A program made the translations under genes and the position numbers. A DNA stretch of 64,000 nt from NCBI RefSeq assembly GCF_038784515.1, contig NZ_CP152376.1, forward strand, positions 2,046,001 to 2,110,000, in the 5' to 3' direction. The notes below the pieces were generated by a model, which saw only the letters and a program-made list of their open reading frames with translations, was not told the DNA's origin and did no database searches. The stretch comes from Rhodoferax sp. GW822-FHT02A01 (GTDB lineage Bacteria; Pseudomonadota; Gammaproteobacteria; Burkholderiales; Burkholderiaceae_C). This document shows positions 25,778 through 36,047 of this stretch, piece after piece. Each line of letters opens with the position of its first letter. The stretch's first letter is position 1.

Positions 25778-28006
25778 TTACGCAGCCGCCTTCACCTTCA
25801 ACCGCCAGGCGTGCAGCAGCGGTTCGGTATAACCGCTGGGCTGCTCCAGGCCCTTGAACACCAGGTCGGTGGCGGCCTTGTAGGCCATGCTGGTGCCAAA
25901 GTTGCCAGCCATGTTCTGGTACAGCGGGTCACCGGCGTTCTGTTTGTCCACCACGGCGGCCATGCGCTCGAAGGTCTCGGTGATCTGGGCTTTGCTGACC
26001 ACGCCGTGGTGCAGCCAGTTGGCCATGTGCTGGCTGCTGATGCGCAGCGTGGCACGGTCTTCCATGAGGCCGATGTTGTGGATGTCGGGCACCTTGGAGC
26101 AGCCCACGCCCTGGTCCACCCAGCGCACCACGTAACCCAGAATGCCTTGGGCATTGTTGTCCAGCTCCTGCTGCTTCTCGGCGTCGGTCCAGTTGGGGGC
26201 GGCCGCTACGGGGATGGTCAGCAGGCCATTGAGCAAGGTGTCGCGTTCCTTGTTGGCGTTGATCTTTTCCAGGCCCTTTTGCACGTCGCTCACCAGCACC
26301 TGGTGGTAGTGCAGCGCATGCAGCGTGGCGCCGGTGGGGCTGGGCACCCAGGCGGTGTTGGCACCGGCCTTGGGGTGGGCAATCTTCTGCTCCAGCATGG
26401 CCTTCATCAGGTCGGGCATGGCCCACATGCCCTTGCCGATCTGTGCCCGTCCGCGCAGGCCGCAGGACAGGCCCACCAGCACGTTGTTGCGCTCGTAGGA
26501 GCTGATCCAGGCGCTGGTCTTCATGTCGCCCTTGCGGATCATGGGGCCGGCCTGCATGGCGGTGTGCATCTCGTCGCCGGTGCGGTCCAGGAAGCCGGTG
26601 TTGATAAAGGCTACGCGGCTTTGGGCTGCGGCAATGCAGGCCCTCAGGTTCACGCTGGTGCGGCGCTCTTCGTCCATGATGCCCAGCTTGACGGTGCTCT
26701 TGGGCAGACCCAGCACTTTTTCCACGCGGCCAAACAGCTCGTCGGCAAAGGCCACTTCGGCGGGGCCGTGCATCTTGGGTTTGACGATGTAGACCGAGCC
26801 CTTGCGCGAGTTGCGGATGGCGTCTTTCTTGGTGCGCTGCAGGTCGTGCAGGGCGATGGTGGTGGTCACCATGGCGTCCAGAATGCCCTCGGGGATTTCG
26901 CGGGTGCTGCCGTCTGCTGCGGTGTAGAGGATGGCCGGGTTGGTCATCAGGTGGCCCACATTGCGCACGAACATCAGCGAGCGGCCGTGCAGGGTGACCT
27001 TTTTCTTGCCGTTAGGCGCGGTGTAGATGCGGTCGGCGTTGAGGCCGCGGGTGAGCACCTTGCCGCCTTTTTCAAACGACTCCACCAGCGTGCCTTGCAG
27101 AATGCCCAGCCAGTTGCCATAGGCCTGCACCTTGTCGTCGGCATCGACCACGGCCACGGAGTCTTCCAGGTCCAGGATGGTGCTGAGTGCGGCTTCCAGC
27201 ACCAGGTCACTCACGCCGGCTGCGTCGGACTTGCCGATGACCGTAGTGCGGTCTAGACGCAAGTCCAGATGCAGGCCGTTGTGCGCCAGCAGAATGGAAG
27301 AGGGGTTCTTGGCATCGCCCTGGAAGCCGACCAACTGGTCGTTGTCCTTGAGCTTGGACGTGCCGCCTTCGGCCAGAGAGACCACCAGGTGACCGTCCTT
27401 GATGCGGTAGCCGGTGGAGCCCACATGCGAGCCCTTCTTGAGGGGTGCGGTGCGGTCCAGCACGTGGCGTGCGTATTCGATGACCTTCTTGCCGCGCTTG
27501 GGGTTGTAACCCTTGGGGCCGACTTTCTCGCAGCCTTTGTCTTCGCTGATCACATCGGTGCCATACAGCGCGTCATACAGGCTGCCCCAGCGTGCGTTGG
27601 CGGCGTTGAGTGCGTAGCGGGCGTTGGTGATGGGCACCACCAGCTGCGGGCCGGCCTGTTTGGAGAGTTCGCTGTCTACGTTGGATGTGGTGATCTTGAC
27701 CTTCTTGGGTTGCTCCACCAGGTAGCCGATCTTTTCCAAGAAAGCCTTGTAGGCCGGCATGTTGGTGATGGGGCCGGGGTTGGCCTTGTGCCAGGCGTCC
27801 AGCTCGGTTTGCAGGCGGTCGCGCTCGGCCAGCAGCGCAATGTTCTTGGGCGCCAGATCGGCCACGATGGCGTCAAAGCCCTTCCAGAAAGCCTCCGGCG
27901 TAACGCCCGTTCCGGGCAGTACCTTGGATTCAATGAACTGGTGCAGATTGGTTGCCACCTGCAGGCGATGGACCTGGGTGCGGGGAGTGCTGGAGGAGGT
28001 TGCCAT
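25778..28006 (-). CDS. glcB: Malate synthase G
   Basis: 742 residues (723 in E. coli), a single-polypeptide TIM-barrel enzyme. It condenses glyoxylate with acetyl-CoA to malate. Sequence marks include [23 protein letters not shown] shortened here to the GLNADRIYT region, the [17 protein letters not shown] stretch, and [18 protein letters not shown]. It is divergent from the CoA-transferase operon. Neither isocitrate lyase nor glycolate oxidase genes are in the window. Confidence 0.95.
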   Translation of the reverse strand: MATSSSTPRTQVHRLQVATNLHQFIESKVLPGTGVTPEAFWKGFDAIVADLAPKNIALLAERDRLQTELDAWHKANPGPITNMPAYKAFLEKIGYLVEQPKKVKITTSNVDSELSKQAGPQLVVPITNARYALNAANARWGSLYDALYGTDVISEDKGCEKVGPKGYNPKRGKKVIEYARHVLDRTAPLKKGSHVGSTGYRIKDGHLVVSLAEGGTSKLKDNDQLVGFQGDAKNPSSILLAHNGLHLDLRLDRTTVIGKSDAAGVSDLVLEAALSTILDLEDSVAVVDADDKVQAYGNWLGILQGTLVESFEKGGKVLTRGLNADRIYTAPNGKKKVTLHGRSLMFVRNVGHLMTNPAILYTAADGSTREIPEGILDAMVTTTIALHDLQRTKKDAIRNSRKGSVYIVKPKMHGPAEVAFADELFGRVEKVLGLPKSTVKLGIMDEERRTSVNLRACIAAAQSRVAFINTGFLDRTGDEMHTAMQAGPMIRKGDMKTSAWISSYERNNVLVGLSCGLRGRAQIGKGMWAMPDLMKAMLEQKIAHPKAGANTAWVPSPTGATLHALHYHQVLVSDVQKGLEKINANKERDTLLNGLLTIPVAAAPNWTDAEKQQELDNNAQGILGYVVRWVDQGVGCSKVPDIHNIGLMEDRATLRISSQHMANWLHHGVVSKAQITETFERMAAVVDKQNAGDPLYQNMAGNFGTSMAYKAATDLVFKGLEQPSGYTEPLLHAWRLKVKAAA

Positions 28007-28130
28007 GGAATGCCCTGTTGAAAAATAAAACCGAGAGATTGAACCGATTGCCCTACTGTATTCGATACTTATCCATTCACTATATGGAAAAATATCAATC
28101 TATTCGTGACAAAAAAGAAGGTAGTAGCAC
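28007..28130. promoter_or_regulatory. AT-rich divergent promoter region glcB / CoA-transferase
   Basis: The 124-bp spacer is clearly richer in A and T than the flanking genes and must contain both promoters. CCATTCACTATATGG (28071-28085) has an imperfect dyad that could bind a regulator such as the nearby LysR protein. No firm -35/-10 pair was assigned. Confidence 0.35.
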
Positions 28131-29324
28131 ATGACCACTCCCAGCAAACCCCTTCCACTGGCCGGTATCCGCGTGGTCGAGTTCACCCACATGGTGATGG
28201 GCCCCACCTGTGGCATGGTGCTGGCAGACCTGGGGGCCGAGGTCATCAAGGTCGAGCCCCTGGGCGGTGACAGCACCCGCAAGCTGCTGGGCAGTGGCGC
28301 GGGCTTCTACCCTCTATTCAACCGCAACAAGAAGAGCCTGGCCATTGATTTGCAGAGTGCCAAGGGCCGGGAGGTGGTGCTGCGCCTGATTGCCACCGCC
28401 GACATCGTCAGCGAAAACTTCAAGGCCAGCACGATGCAAAAACTGGGCCTGGACTATGCCACCCTGAGCAAGTTGGACGCGCGCCTCATCTACGTCAGCC
28501 ACAAGGGCTTCCTGCCCGGCCCCTACGACCACCGCACCGCGCTGGACGAAGTGGTGCAGATGATGGGCGGGCTGGCCTACATGACCGGGCGCCCCGGCGA
28601 CCCCTTGCGCGCGGGCAGCAGCGTGAACGACATCATGGGCGGCATGTTTGGCGCCATCGGTGCCATGGCCGCGCTGATGCAGCGCCAGCACACCGGCAAG
28701 GGGCAGGAAGTGGAGTCCGCGCTGTTTGAGAACAATGTGTTCTTGGTGGCCCAGCACATGATGCAGTTCGCCATCACCGGCAAGGCGCCCGACCCTATGC
28801 CGCAGAAGATATCGCCCTGGGGCATCTACGACGTGTTCAGCGTGCGCAACCAGGAGCAGATCTTCTTGGCGGTGGTGGGCGACACACAATGGGCGGTGTT
28901 CTGCAAGGGCTTCGGCTTTGACGACCTGCATGCCGACACGCGCCTGACCACCAACAACGACCGGGTACTGGCGCGCGCCTGGCTGATACCCCTGCTGCGC
29001 GAGCGTCTGGCACACCACACTGCCGCGGAACTGGCAGCCGTGTTTGAACAGAATGGCCTGCCGTTCGCCCCCATCACCGACCCGCAGCATCTGTTTGAGG
29101 ACCCGCACCTGCAGCAGACCGGCGGCCTGGCGCCCATGACCCTGCCCGACGGGCGCCAGACGCAGGTGCCGTTGCTGCCGCTCAAGCTGGATGGTGAACG
29201 TCTGGGGTTGCGCCTGGACCCGCCCAAGTTGGACGAGCACGGCAGCGAACTGCTGCTGGGCTTGGGCTATTCCGAATCGGACATTGCCGCCATGCGCGCT
29301 GACGGCATCCTGTTGCCCGAGTAG
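28131..29324 (+). CDS. CaiB/BaiF family III CoA-transferase
   Basis: 397 residues. The N-terminus LAGIRVVEFTHMVMGPTCGM and the start of the Rossmann part (LADLGAEVIKVE) are diagnostic. The likely catalytic Asp is at about residue 167 in SSVNDIMGGMFG. These enzymes move CoA between carboxylic acids. A GAAGG lies upstream of the ATG. Its substrate is unknown; the divergent malate synthase gene hints at small dicarboxylate or glyoxylate-producing metabolism. The LysR gene follows 2 bp downstream. Confidence 0.88.
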   Translation: MTTPSKPLPLAGIRVVEFTHMVMGPTCGMVLADLGAEVIKVEPLGGDSTRKLLGSGAGFYPLFNRNKKSLAIDLQSAKGREVVLRLIATADIVSENFKASTMQKLGLDYATLSKLDARLIYVSHKGFLPGPYDHRTALDEVVQMMGGLAYMTGRPGDPLRAGSSVNDIMGGMFGAIGAMAALMQRQHTGKGQEVESALFENNVFLVAQHMMQFAITGKAPDPMPQKISPWGIYDVFSVRNQEQIFLAVVGDTQWAVFCKGFGFDDLHADTRLTTNNDRVLARAWLIPLLRERLAHHTAAELAAVFEQNGLPFAPITDPQHLFEDPHLQQTGGLAPMTLPDGRQTQVPLLPLKLDGERLGLRLDPPKLDEHGSELLLGLGYSESDIAAMRADGILLPE

Positions 29325-29326
29325 CC

Positions 29327-30256
29327 ATGTCACAGGACAAACTCAAGCAGATGGAGTCCTTTGTGGCGGTGGTGGCGCGCGGCAGCCTGACCGCCGCTGC
29401 CCACGTGGAGGGAGTGGCCCCGGCCATCATCGGGCGGCGCATGGACGCGCTGGAAGAGCGACTGGGTGTGAAGCTCATGGTGCGCACCACGCGCCGCATC
29501 ACGCTCACGCACGAGGGCAGCGCCTTTCTGGAGGACTGCCAGCGGCTGCTGTCGGACCTGGCCAACGCCGAAGCCAGCGTCAGTGCCGGCGGGGTCAAGG
29601 CCAGTGGCCATTTGCGCATCACGGCGCCGGCGGGTTTTGGCCGGCGCCATGTGGCGCCGCTCATTCCCCGTTTCTACGAGCGCCACCCGGAAGTCACCAT
29701 CTCGCTCAACCTGAGCGACCGGGTGATAGATATTGCAGGCGAGGGCTTTGACTGTGCCGTGCGCGTGGGCGACATGCCGGACTCTTCACTGGTGAGCGTG
29801 CGTATGGCGGATAACCGGCGGCTGTGTGTGGCCACGCCCGACTATCTGGCGCGCCATGGTGTGCCCCGTTCACCCGCGGATCTGCCGCGCTTCCACTGCC
29901 TGACGCTGTCCAGCGACGCCTCGCAAACGCGTGGCTGGGCTTTCCAGATGCCGGGCGGTGAGGTGAACTATCTCAAGCCTGCAGGCCCCTTGGACTGCTC
30001 GGACGGGCAGGTGCTACATGACTGGTGCCTGGCCGGCTATGGCATTGCCTGGCGCAGCACCTGGGAAGTGGAGGCAGAAGTCGCAGCAGGCAAATTGGTG
30101 GCTGTATTGGAGGAATTTACGGCACCACCCAATGGCATCTACGCCGTGTTCCCGCAGCGCAAGCACATGCCGCTGCGGGTACGGCTATGGATCGAATTCC
30201 TCAAGGACCATTACGCCATGCCCGACTATTGGCAGGCGGTGGCGCGCCAGTCTTAG
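29327..30256 (+). CDS. LysR-family transcriptional regulator
   Basis: 309 residues. The winged helix-turn-helix is at residues 5-65 (MESFVAVVARGSLTAAAHVEG, then IGRRMDALEERLGVKL), followed by the periplasmic-binding-like effector domain. It starts 2 bp after the CoA-transferase stop, so regulator and enzyme are cotranscribed, unlike the usual divergent LysR layout. It probably controls its own operon and possibly glcB. The last 4 bp overlap the convergent small gene. Confidence 0.9.
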   Translation: MSQDKLKQMESFVAVVARGSLTAAAHVEGVAPAIIGRRMDALEERLGVKLMVRTTRRITLTHEGSAFLEDCQRLLSDLANAEASVSAGGVKASGHLRITAPAGFGRRHVAPLIPRFYERHPEVTISLNLSDRVIDIAGEGFDCAVRVGDMPDSSLVSVRMADNRRLCVATPDYLARHGVPRSPADLPRFHCLTLSSDASQTRGWAFQMPGGEVNYLKPAGPLDCSDGQVLHDWCLAGYGIAWRSTWEVEAEVAAGKLVAVLEEFTAPPNGIYAVFPQRKHMPLRVRLWIEFLKDHYAMPDYWQAVARQS

Positions 30257-30531
30257 AGTTCTTCAGCGGGGACGTCGAACGCGTCTTCGAGGGTGTCGCT
30301 TTCCATCGTGGCGATTTCGGCGGCTTGCACGCCATTGAGCTGGTGGCGATAGGCCAACAGGGTGTGGCGGGCACTGGCTTCATCGTCGCCTTCGTCATCG
30401 GCATCGGCAGCCGCCAGGTGGTGTTTTGCTGCCACGGTGAAGTGGTGGGCGGCTATGCGGTGGTAGTCGCCGATGGTTTCAAATTCTTCGTCCACCGCAA
30501 CTTCCGCGTCAAGAATGGTCTGGTCGTTCAT
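30253..30531 (-). CDS. Conserved hypothetical acidic protein
   Basis: 92 residues, strongly acidic with many Ala and His (DYHRIAAHHFTVAAKHHLAAAD, then DDEGDDEAS). The pattern suggests two or three amphipathic helices. I know no named family. A short region IAAHHFTVAAKHH might bind metal, but this is only suggested by His spacing. It converges on the LysR gene. Confidence 0.65.
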   Translation of the reverse strand: MNDQTILDAEVAVDEEFETIGDYHRIAAHHFTVAAKHHLAAADADDEGDDEASARHTLLAYRHQLNGVQAAEIATMESDTLEDAFDVPAEEL

Positions 30532-30610
30532 AGGTACTCACTTTGGGCTGAACCACGGCACATGCCGCGGTTGCAGCTTCACCCTTCCGAGTGAATCCTG
30601 TGTGACAAAC

Positions 30611-31429
30611 CTAGGCAGCGCTGCCGAATTCGTCGCCCATTTCCTTGGCGCGGTTGCGGGCTGCATGCAGCGCCTTGGCAAACAGCGCCTTCACGCCGCT
30701 TTCGTCCATGGAGGTGATGGCTGCATAGGTGGTGCCTCCTTTGGAAGTGACGCGCTGGCGCAGCACCTCGGGAGACTCGGTGGATGCCCGCGCCAGCTCG
30801 CCCGCGCCGATGAAGGTGGCCACGGCCAATTGGTAGGCCTGCTCTGCAGGTAAGCCCATTTCTGCCCCGGCAGCGGTCATGGCTTCCATGAAATAGAACA
30901 TATAGGCCGGGCCGGAGCCCGAGATGGCGGTCACCGCATCGAGCTGCTCTTCACGCTCCAGCCAGAGGAACTGGCCCGTGGTGGCAATCACTTCCCCCGC
31001 CCATTGGCGATCAGCAGCGTTGACCCCGGCGCGCGGATACAGCGCAGTGATGCCTTTGCCGATTAGCGCCGGGGTATTGGGCATGCAGCGGATGATGCGT
31101 TCATTGCCCAGCCAGGCGGCGACGCTGTCGCTGCGAATCCCCGCGGCCACGCTCAGGTGCAAGGCGTTGGCGGTGTACGCCTTGGTTTGCAGAGCGGCGT
31201 CCTTGAAGGTCTGGGGTTTGACGGCCCACACGATCAGGCCGGCACGTGCCAGTTCGGGGCCGGGTGCGCTCAGTGCATCTATGCCGAACAGCTCCTTGAG
31301 CTTGGTGCGTGCTTCTTCATAAGGTTCCACCACCAGGATGTCGCTGGCGGTCATGCCCTGTTTGATGAGGCCGCCGATGATGGCGCTGGCCATGTTGCCG
31401 CCGCCTATGAATGCAATGGTTTGTGTCAT
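30611..31429 (-). CDS. proC: Pyrroline-5-carboxylate reductase
   Basis: 272 residues, the normal size. Final step of proline synthesis, reducing pyrroline-5-carboxylate with NAD(P)H. The Rossmann loop IAFIGGGNMASAIIGGL is at the N-terminus, and the C-terminal dimer domain shows ISGSGPAYMFYFMEAM and TSKGGTTYAAI. The ATG at 31429 fits the family; a longer frame upstream overlaps glpK. It lies 29 bp downstream of glpK. Confidence 0.96.
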   Translation of the reverse strand: MTQTIAFIGGGNMASAIIGGLIKQGMTASDILVVEPYEEARTKLKELFGIDALSAPGPELARAGLIVWAVKPQTFKDAALQTKAYTANALHLSVAAGIRSDSVAAWLGNERIIRCMPNTPALIGKGITALYPRAGVNAADRQWAGEVIATTGQFLWLEREEQLDAVTAISGSGPAYMFYFMEAMTAAGAEMGLPAEQAYQLAVATFIGAGELARASTESPEVLRQRVTSKGGTTYAAITSMDESGVKALFAKALHAARNRAKEMGDEFGSAA

Positions 31430-31458
31430 ACAGATCGTCTTGTGGAAAGGGAATGGTT

Positions 31459-32949
31459 TTACAAAATGGTTTGGTGCACCGCGTGCTCCCAGCGTTGCAT
31501 GTGTTCTTGCACCTGCGCACGGGACATGGTGGGCTCGAACCGGCGCTCGGCGCGCCACAGGGCACTGAGTTCTTCCGTGCCCTGGTACACACCTGTGGTG
31601 AGGCCAGCCAAATAGGCCGCGCCAAGTGCTGTGGTTTCCGTCACGACGGGGCGCACCACGGCAATGCCCAGCAGATCCGCCTGGAATTGCATCAGCAGGT
31701 TGTTGACGCAGGCACCGCCGTCCACGCGCAGTTCGGATACGGGTGCACTGCCTGCGCTGGCGGCGTCGCGTGCCATGGCTTGCAGCAGGGCAGCACTCTG
31801 GAAGGCGATGCTCTCCAGCGCGGCACGCGCAATATGTGCCAGCGTGCTGCCCCGGCTTAACCCGGTGATGGAGCCGCGCGCATCGGGCTTCCAGTATGGA
31901 GCGCCCAGGCCGGTAAAGGCGGGCACCACCATCACGCCGCCGGAGTCGGGCACGCTCTCTGCCAAGGCTTGCACCTGTGCGCTGTGGTCTATGGCGTGCA
32001 GGCCATCACGTAGCCATTGCACGACGGCGCCACCCACGAATACGCTGCCTTCCAGGGCGAATTCCGGTGCCGCTGTGGTTTGGGCAGCGCTGGTGGCGAT
32101 CAACCCGTTGCCCGAGGTTTGAAAGGCCGTGCCGGTGTGCATCAGCATGAAGCAGCCGGTGCCATAGGTGTTCTTGGTCATGCCGGCGCGAAAGCAGGCC
32201 TGACCGAACAGCGCGCTCTGCTGGTCTCCGGCAACACCGCCTATGGGGATGGCGCGACCCAGTTGGGAGGGGCTCGCCTCACCAAAGTGGGAGGCGCTGG
32301 GTTGAACCGAAGGCATCAGGCTGACTGGAATATCCAGTGCGGCCAGCAGCTCGGTGTCCCACTGGTTGGTATGTACGTTAAACAGCATGGTGCGTGAGGC
32401 ATTGCTCACGTCGGTGGCATGGACCCGTCCTTCGGTCAGGTTCCAGATCAGCCAGCTGTCCACGGTTCCGAAGGCCAATTCCCCGTTGGCGGCCCGGGCA
32501 CGCGCGCCGGGTATGTTGTCCAGCAGCCACTTGAGCTTGGTGCCCGAAAAGTAGGCGTCCAACAGCAGGCCCGTCTTGCTGCGGATGGGGTCCGCCCAAC
32601 CTTGGGCGCGCAGCTCGGCGCAAAGCGGCTCTGTCCTGCGGTCTTGCCAGACGATGGCGTGGTGAATCGGGGTGCCAGTCTTGCGGTCCCAGACCACGGT
32701 GGTCTCGCGCTGGTTGGTAATGCCGATGGCGTGGACCTGCGCGGCGGTGATGCCCGCTTTCTCCAGGGCCTGGCAGGCGGTGGCCCGTTGCATCTGCCAA
32801 ATCGTGTTGGCATCGTGCTCCACCCAGCCGGGTTGGGGGTAGATCTGCGGCAATTCCATCTGCACCATGGCCTGGATCGTGCCGCGTGTATCGAAAACAA
32901 TGCTGCGCGAACTGGATGTGCCCTGGTCCAGGGCCAGCAGGTAAGACAT
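31459..32949 (-). CDS. glpK: Glycerol kinase
   Basis: 496 residues, full length. An FGGY-family kinase that makes glycerol 3-phosphate. It starts [20 protein letters not shown] (ATP-binding) and contains [17 protein letters not shown] and the FGGY-type region [19 protein letters not shown]. No glycerol facilitator gene is nearby. Divergent from glpD across a 52-bp spacer with a palindrome, so the two are probably switched together. Confidence 0.97.
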   Translation of the reverse strand: MSYLLALDQGTSSSRSIVFDTRGTIQAMVQMELPQIYPQPGWVEHDANTIWQMQRATACQALEKAGITAAQVHAIGITNQRETTVVWDRKTGTPIHHAIVWQDRRTEPLCAELRAQGWADPIRSKTGLLLDAYFSGTKLKWLLDNIPGARARAANGELAFGTVDSWLIWNLTEGRVHATDVSNASRTMLFNVHTNQWDTELLAALDIPVSLMPSVQPSASHFGEASPSQLGRAIPIGGVAGDQQSALFGQACFRAGMTKNTYGTGCFMLMHTGTAFQTSGNGLIATSAAQTTAAPEFALEGSVFVGGAVVQWLRDGLHAIDHSAQVQALAESVPDSGGVMVVPAFTGLGAPYWKPDARGSITGLSRGSTLAHIARAALESIAFQSAALLQAMARDAASAGSAPVSELRVDGGACVNNLLMQFQADLLGIAVVRPVVTETTALGAAYLAGLTTGVYQGTEELSALWRAERRFEPTMSRAQVQEHMQRWEHAVHQTIL

Positions 32950-32972
32950 GGCATTCCTTTCGTGATAATCGG

Positions 32973-32984
32973 GGCAGATCTGCC
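32973..32984. promoter_or_regulatory. 12-nt perfect palindrome between glpK and glpD
   Basis: GGCAGATCTGCC is a perfect dyad placed almost exactly midway between the two divergent start codons (32949 and 33002). The position suits an operator controlling both genes, for example a DeoR-type GlpR site, although it does not look like the E. coli GlpR consensus. Confidence 0.5.
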
Positions 32985-33001
32985 ACTTTCAAAGAACACG
33001 C

Positions 33002-34609
33002 ATGCTAACTCCCCAGTCACCTCTTTTGACCCACCGCGCTGAGCTGATGGCACGTCTGGCAGAGGATGTGGTGTACGACCTGGCAGTTGTGGGGGGCGGT
33101 GCCACCGGCCTGGGCGTGGCACTGGACGCAGCGGCGCGTGGGTTCAAGGTGGTGGTGCTGGAGTCGCACGACTTTGCCAAGGGAACCTCATCACGGGCAA
33201 CCAAGCTGGTGCACGGTGGGGTGCGGTATCTGGCCCAGGGCAATATTTCGCTGGTGCGCGAAGCCTTGCACGAGCGCACCACGCTGCTGCACAACGCGCC
33301 GCACCTGGCGCAGCCGCTGGCCTTTGTGGTGCCGTCCTATCGGTGGTGGGAAGCGCCTTTCTATGGTGCCGGACTCACCATGTACGACGTGCTGGCTGGC
33401 AAGGCAGGGCTTGGGAAGACCCGCTTTTTGGGTGCGCTCGCCACTGCCAAGGCACTGCCCACGGTCCGCACCGCGGGTCTTAAAGGCGGCGTTCTGTACT
33501 GGGATGGCCAGTTCAACGATGCGCGGCTGGCTTTGGCCCTGGCGCGCACGGCAGCGTCCAAGGGGGCCCTGCTGGTCAACTACTGTGGCGTCAAGGAGCT
33601 TCTCTATAAGGAGGGGAAGATTTCTGGCCTGGTGGCACAGGACACCTTCAGCGGTGCGGAGTACCAGGTTCAGGCGCGCTGCGTGGTCAATGCCACAGGC
33701 GTCTGGGTGGACTCTCTGCGCGAGATGGACAGCGCCGCGCACAGCGCGGGCGGTGGTCGTGCGGTCAAGCCCATGGTGGCACCCAGCCAGGGCGTGCACA
33801 TCGTGGTGGACCGGGACTTCCTGGATTCGAATTCGGCACTGATGGTGCCCAAAACCTCGGATGGACGGGTGTTGTTTGCCGTGCCGTGGTTGGGCAAGGT
33901 CATTCTGGGCACTACCGATACGCCGCGCCATGATCTGGCGCGCGAACCGCAGCCATTTGCGGAAGAGGTGGAGTTCATTTTGAAGGAGTCGGCCCGCTAC
34001 CTGAAGCGTGCACCTACGCGAAAGGATATCAAGAGCATCTGGGTCGGGTTGCGTCCCTTGGTCAAACCCCAGGATGAGGACGGCGAAAGCACCAAAGCCA
34101 TCAGCCGGGAGCACACCGTGATTGTCAGCCGCAGCGGGCTGGTGACCGTCACCGGCGGCAAATGGACTACCTACCGCGCCATGGCGGAGGATGTGCTTAA
34201 AAAATGTGCAGAAAAGCACTTGTTGCCCGCACGTCCGGAAGGTCAGACCACGGATTTACGCCTGGTCGGGGCGCAATTCGGGTCGGAATTCACCCCGGTC
34301 TCGGTCAGCCAGGCAGAGGGCGGGCACTCGTACGGAAGCGAAAAAAACCTGGTGGAGGCTTTGCCGGGGGCTGGCGTCGTTCTTGCCGCGGGGCTGACAG
34401 AAGCCATGGTGCGTTTTGCCGCGCGCCACGAATACGCCGTCACGGTGGAAGATGTGCTGGCCCGCCGTTGCCGCATGCTCTTCCTGGACGCCAGGCTGGC
34501 GGCAGAACTGGCGCCGCGCGTGGCCCAAATACTGCAGGAAGAAGCGGGAATGGACCCCAAACTGGACGATTTCATCCAGTTGGCGCGCCACTATTTGCAA
34601 GTCCCCTGA
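33002..34609 (+). CDS. glpD: Aerobic glycerol-3-phosphate dehydrogenase
   Basis: 535 residues. A membrane-associated flavoprotein that oxidises glycerol 3-phosphate to dihydroxyacetone phosphate and feeds quinones. The FAD loop is VVGGGATGLGVALDAA near residue 25, followed by SSRATKLVHGGVRYL; the C-terminal part has VTVTGGKWTTYRAMAED. Together with the divergent glpK it forms a complete glycerol catabolic pair. The spc ribosomal operon begins 189 bp downstream. Confidence 0.96.
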   Translation: MLTPQSPLLTHRAELMARLAEDVVYDLAVVGGGATGLGVALDAAARGFKVVVLESHDFAKGTSSRATKLVHGGVRYLAQGNISLVREALHERTTLLHNAPHLAQPLAFVVPSYRWWEAPFYGAGLTMYDVLAGKAGLGKTRFLGALATAKALPTVRTAGLKGGVLYWDGQFNDARLALALARTAASKGALLVNYCGVKELLYKEGKISGLVAQDTFSGAEYQVQARCVVNATGVWVDSLREMDSAAHSAGGGRAVKPMVAPSQGVHIVVDRDFLDSNSALMVPKTSDGRVLFAVPWLGKVILGTTDTPRHDLAREPQPFAEEVEFILKESARYLKRAPTRKDIKSIWVGLRPLVKPQDEDGESTKAISREHTVIVSRSGLVTVTGGKWTTYRAMAEDVLKKCAEKHLLPARPEGQTTDLRLVGAQFGSEFTPVSVSQAEGGHSYGSEKNLVEALPGAGVVLAAGLTEAMVRFAARHEYAVTVEDVLARRCRMLFLDARLAAELAPRVAQILQEEAGMDPKLDDFIQLARHYLQVP

Positions 34610-34618
34610 AAAAAGTTG

Positions 34619-34647
34619 TTGACCGCCCAGAAAAGCGTGGGCATAAT
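34619..34647 (+). promoter_or_regulatory. Sigma-70 promoter of the spc ribosomal operon
   Basis: TTGACC (34619-34624), 17-bp spacer, CATAAT (34642-34647). The match to the housekeeping consensus and the ideal spacing are clear. It lies just after glpD and leaves a leader of about 145 nt before rplN. It implies that the spc genes here have their own promoter and do not depend on read-through from the S10 operon. Confidence 0.75.
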
Positions 34648-34798
34648 TGTGGGCTTCGCTTGAAAAAGTATGAAGGTTCTGCCCAAATGAAGGTCGCTTG
34701 AGTGGTTTGAGCGGCGGACAGCGGGCCCAAGACTGACTTGATGAGATGGTTTGCCATGAGGCAGATGTTGATTCAGGTGCAAGTTGGGAATATTTGAA

Positions 34799-35167
34799 AT
34801 GATCCAAACTGAATCTCGATTGGAAGTTGCCGACAACACCGGCGCTAAGTCCGTCCTGTGCATCAAAGTGCTGGGTGGTTCTAAGCGTCGCTATGCAAGT
34901 GTTGGCGACATCATCAAAGTTAGCATCAAAGAAGCTGCTCCGCGCGGCCGCGTCAAAAAAGGCGAGGTCTACAGCGCTGTGGTGGTTCGTACGGCCAAGG
35001 GCATCCGCCGTGGCGACGGTTCTTTGGTGAAATTCGACGGCAACGCAGCAGTGTTGCTCAACGCCAAGCTGGAGCCCATCGGCACCCGCATCTTCGGACC
35101 GGTTACGCGTGAATTGCGTACCGAGAAGTTCATGAAGATCGTGTCCCTGGCTCCTGAAGTTTTGTAA
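34799..35167 (+). CDS. rplN: Ribosomal protein uL14
   Basis: 122 residues, exact family length, beginning [17 protein letters not shown]. It binds 23S rRNA and helps form the intersubunit bridges. The ATG at 34799 is chosen; a slightly longer frame upstream is not family-like. It is the first gene of this ribosomal run: no rpsQ or other S10-operon gene precedes it, only glpD. Confidence 0.98.
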   Translation: MIQTESRLEVADNTGAKSVLCIKVLGGSKRRYASVGDIIKVSIKEAAPRGRVKKGEVYSAVVVRTAKGIRRGDGSLVKFDGNAAVLLNAKLEPIGTRIFGPVTRELRTEKFMKIVSLAPEVL

Positions 35168-35176
35168 GGACCCGCC

Positions 35177-35497
35177 ATGAACAAGATTCGCAAAGGCGAC
35201 GAAGTCATCGTTATCGCAGGTCGCGATAAGGGCAAGCGCGGCAAGATCAGCCTGCGCAAGGATGACTCTCACGTCATCGTAGAGGGCATCAACCTGGTGA
35301 AGAAGCACACCAAGCCCAATCCGATGAAAGGCACAACCGGCGGCATCGTTGAGAAGACCATGCCTATCCACCAATCCAACGTAGCCATCTTCAATGCGGC
35401 TACCGGCAAGGCGGACCGTGTTGGTATCAAGGTGCTGGCGGATGGAAAGCGCGTTCGCGTTTACAAGTCCAGCGGCGAAGAAATCAAGGTGGCATAA
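35177..35497 (+). CDS. rplX: Ribosomal protein uL24
   Basis: 106 residues. The KOW motif is visible at the N-terminus ([20 protein letters not shown]). An early-assembly protein of the 50S subunit. Starts 9 bp after rplN. Confidence 0.98.
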   Translation: MNKIRKGDEVIVIAGRDKGKRGKISLRKDDSHVIVEGINLVKKHTKPNPMKGTTGGIVEKTMPIHQSNVAIFNAATGKADRVGIKVLADGKRVRVYKSSGEEIKVA

Positions 35498-35499
35498 GC

Positions 35500-36039
35500 A
35501 TGGCACGTCTTCAACAACACTATCGCGAAAAAGTAGCGCCTGAGCTGACAGCCAAGTTTGGCTACAAGTCGCCCATGCAAGTGCCTCGCCTGACCAAGAT
35601 CACCCTGAACATGGGTGTGAGCGAAGCGGTCGCCGACAAGAAGGTCATGGACAACGCCGTGGGCGACCTGACCAAGATCGCTGGCCAGAAGCCCGTGGTA
35701 ACCAAGTCCAAGAAAGCTATCGCCGGTTTCAAGATCCGCGAAGGCCAGGCCATTGGTTGCATGGTGACCCTGCGTGGCGTGCAAATGTATGAATTCCTGG
35801 ATCGTTTCGTTACCGTGGCTCTGCCCCGTGTACGTGACTTCCGTGGTATCTCTGGTCGTGCTTTCGACGGTCGCGGTAACTACAACATCGGCGTCAAAGA
35901 GCAGATCATTTTCCCTGAGATTGAATATGACAAGGTGGATGCCTTGCGCGGCCTCAATATCAGCATCACCACGACGGCCAAGACTGACGAAGAGTGCAAG
36001 GCACTGCTCGCAGCTTTCCGTTTCCCGTTCAAGAACTGA
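35500..36039 (+). CDS. rplE: Ribosomal protein uL5
   Basis: 179 residues, full length. Binds 5S rRNA and contacts P-site tRNA. Conserved parts seen include [16 protein letters not shown] and [17 protein letters not shown]. It begins 2 bp after rplX, consistent with coupled translation. Confidence 0.98.
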   Translation: MARLQQHYREKVAPELTAKFGYKSPMQVPRLTKITLNMGVSEAVADKKVMDNAVGDLTKIAGQKPVVTKSKKAIAGFKIREGQAIGCMVTLRGVQMYEFLDRFVTVALPRVRDFRGISGRAFDGRGNYNIGVKEQIIFPEIEYDKVDALRGLNISITTTAKTDEECKALLAAFRFPFKN

Positions 36040-36047
36040 GGTGACCT

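Noticed and set aside
25811..27256. 481-codon plus-strand frame opposite glcB
   Set aside because: Val/Gly/His-rich composition and no motif; the malate synthase on the other strand is certain.
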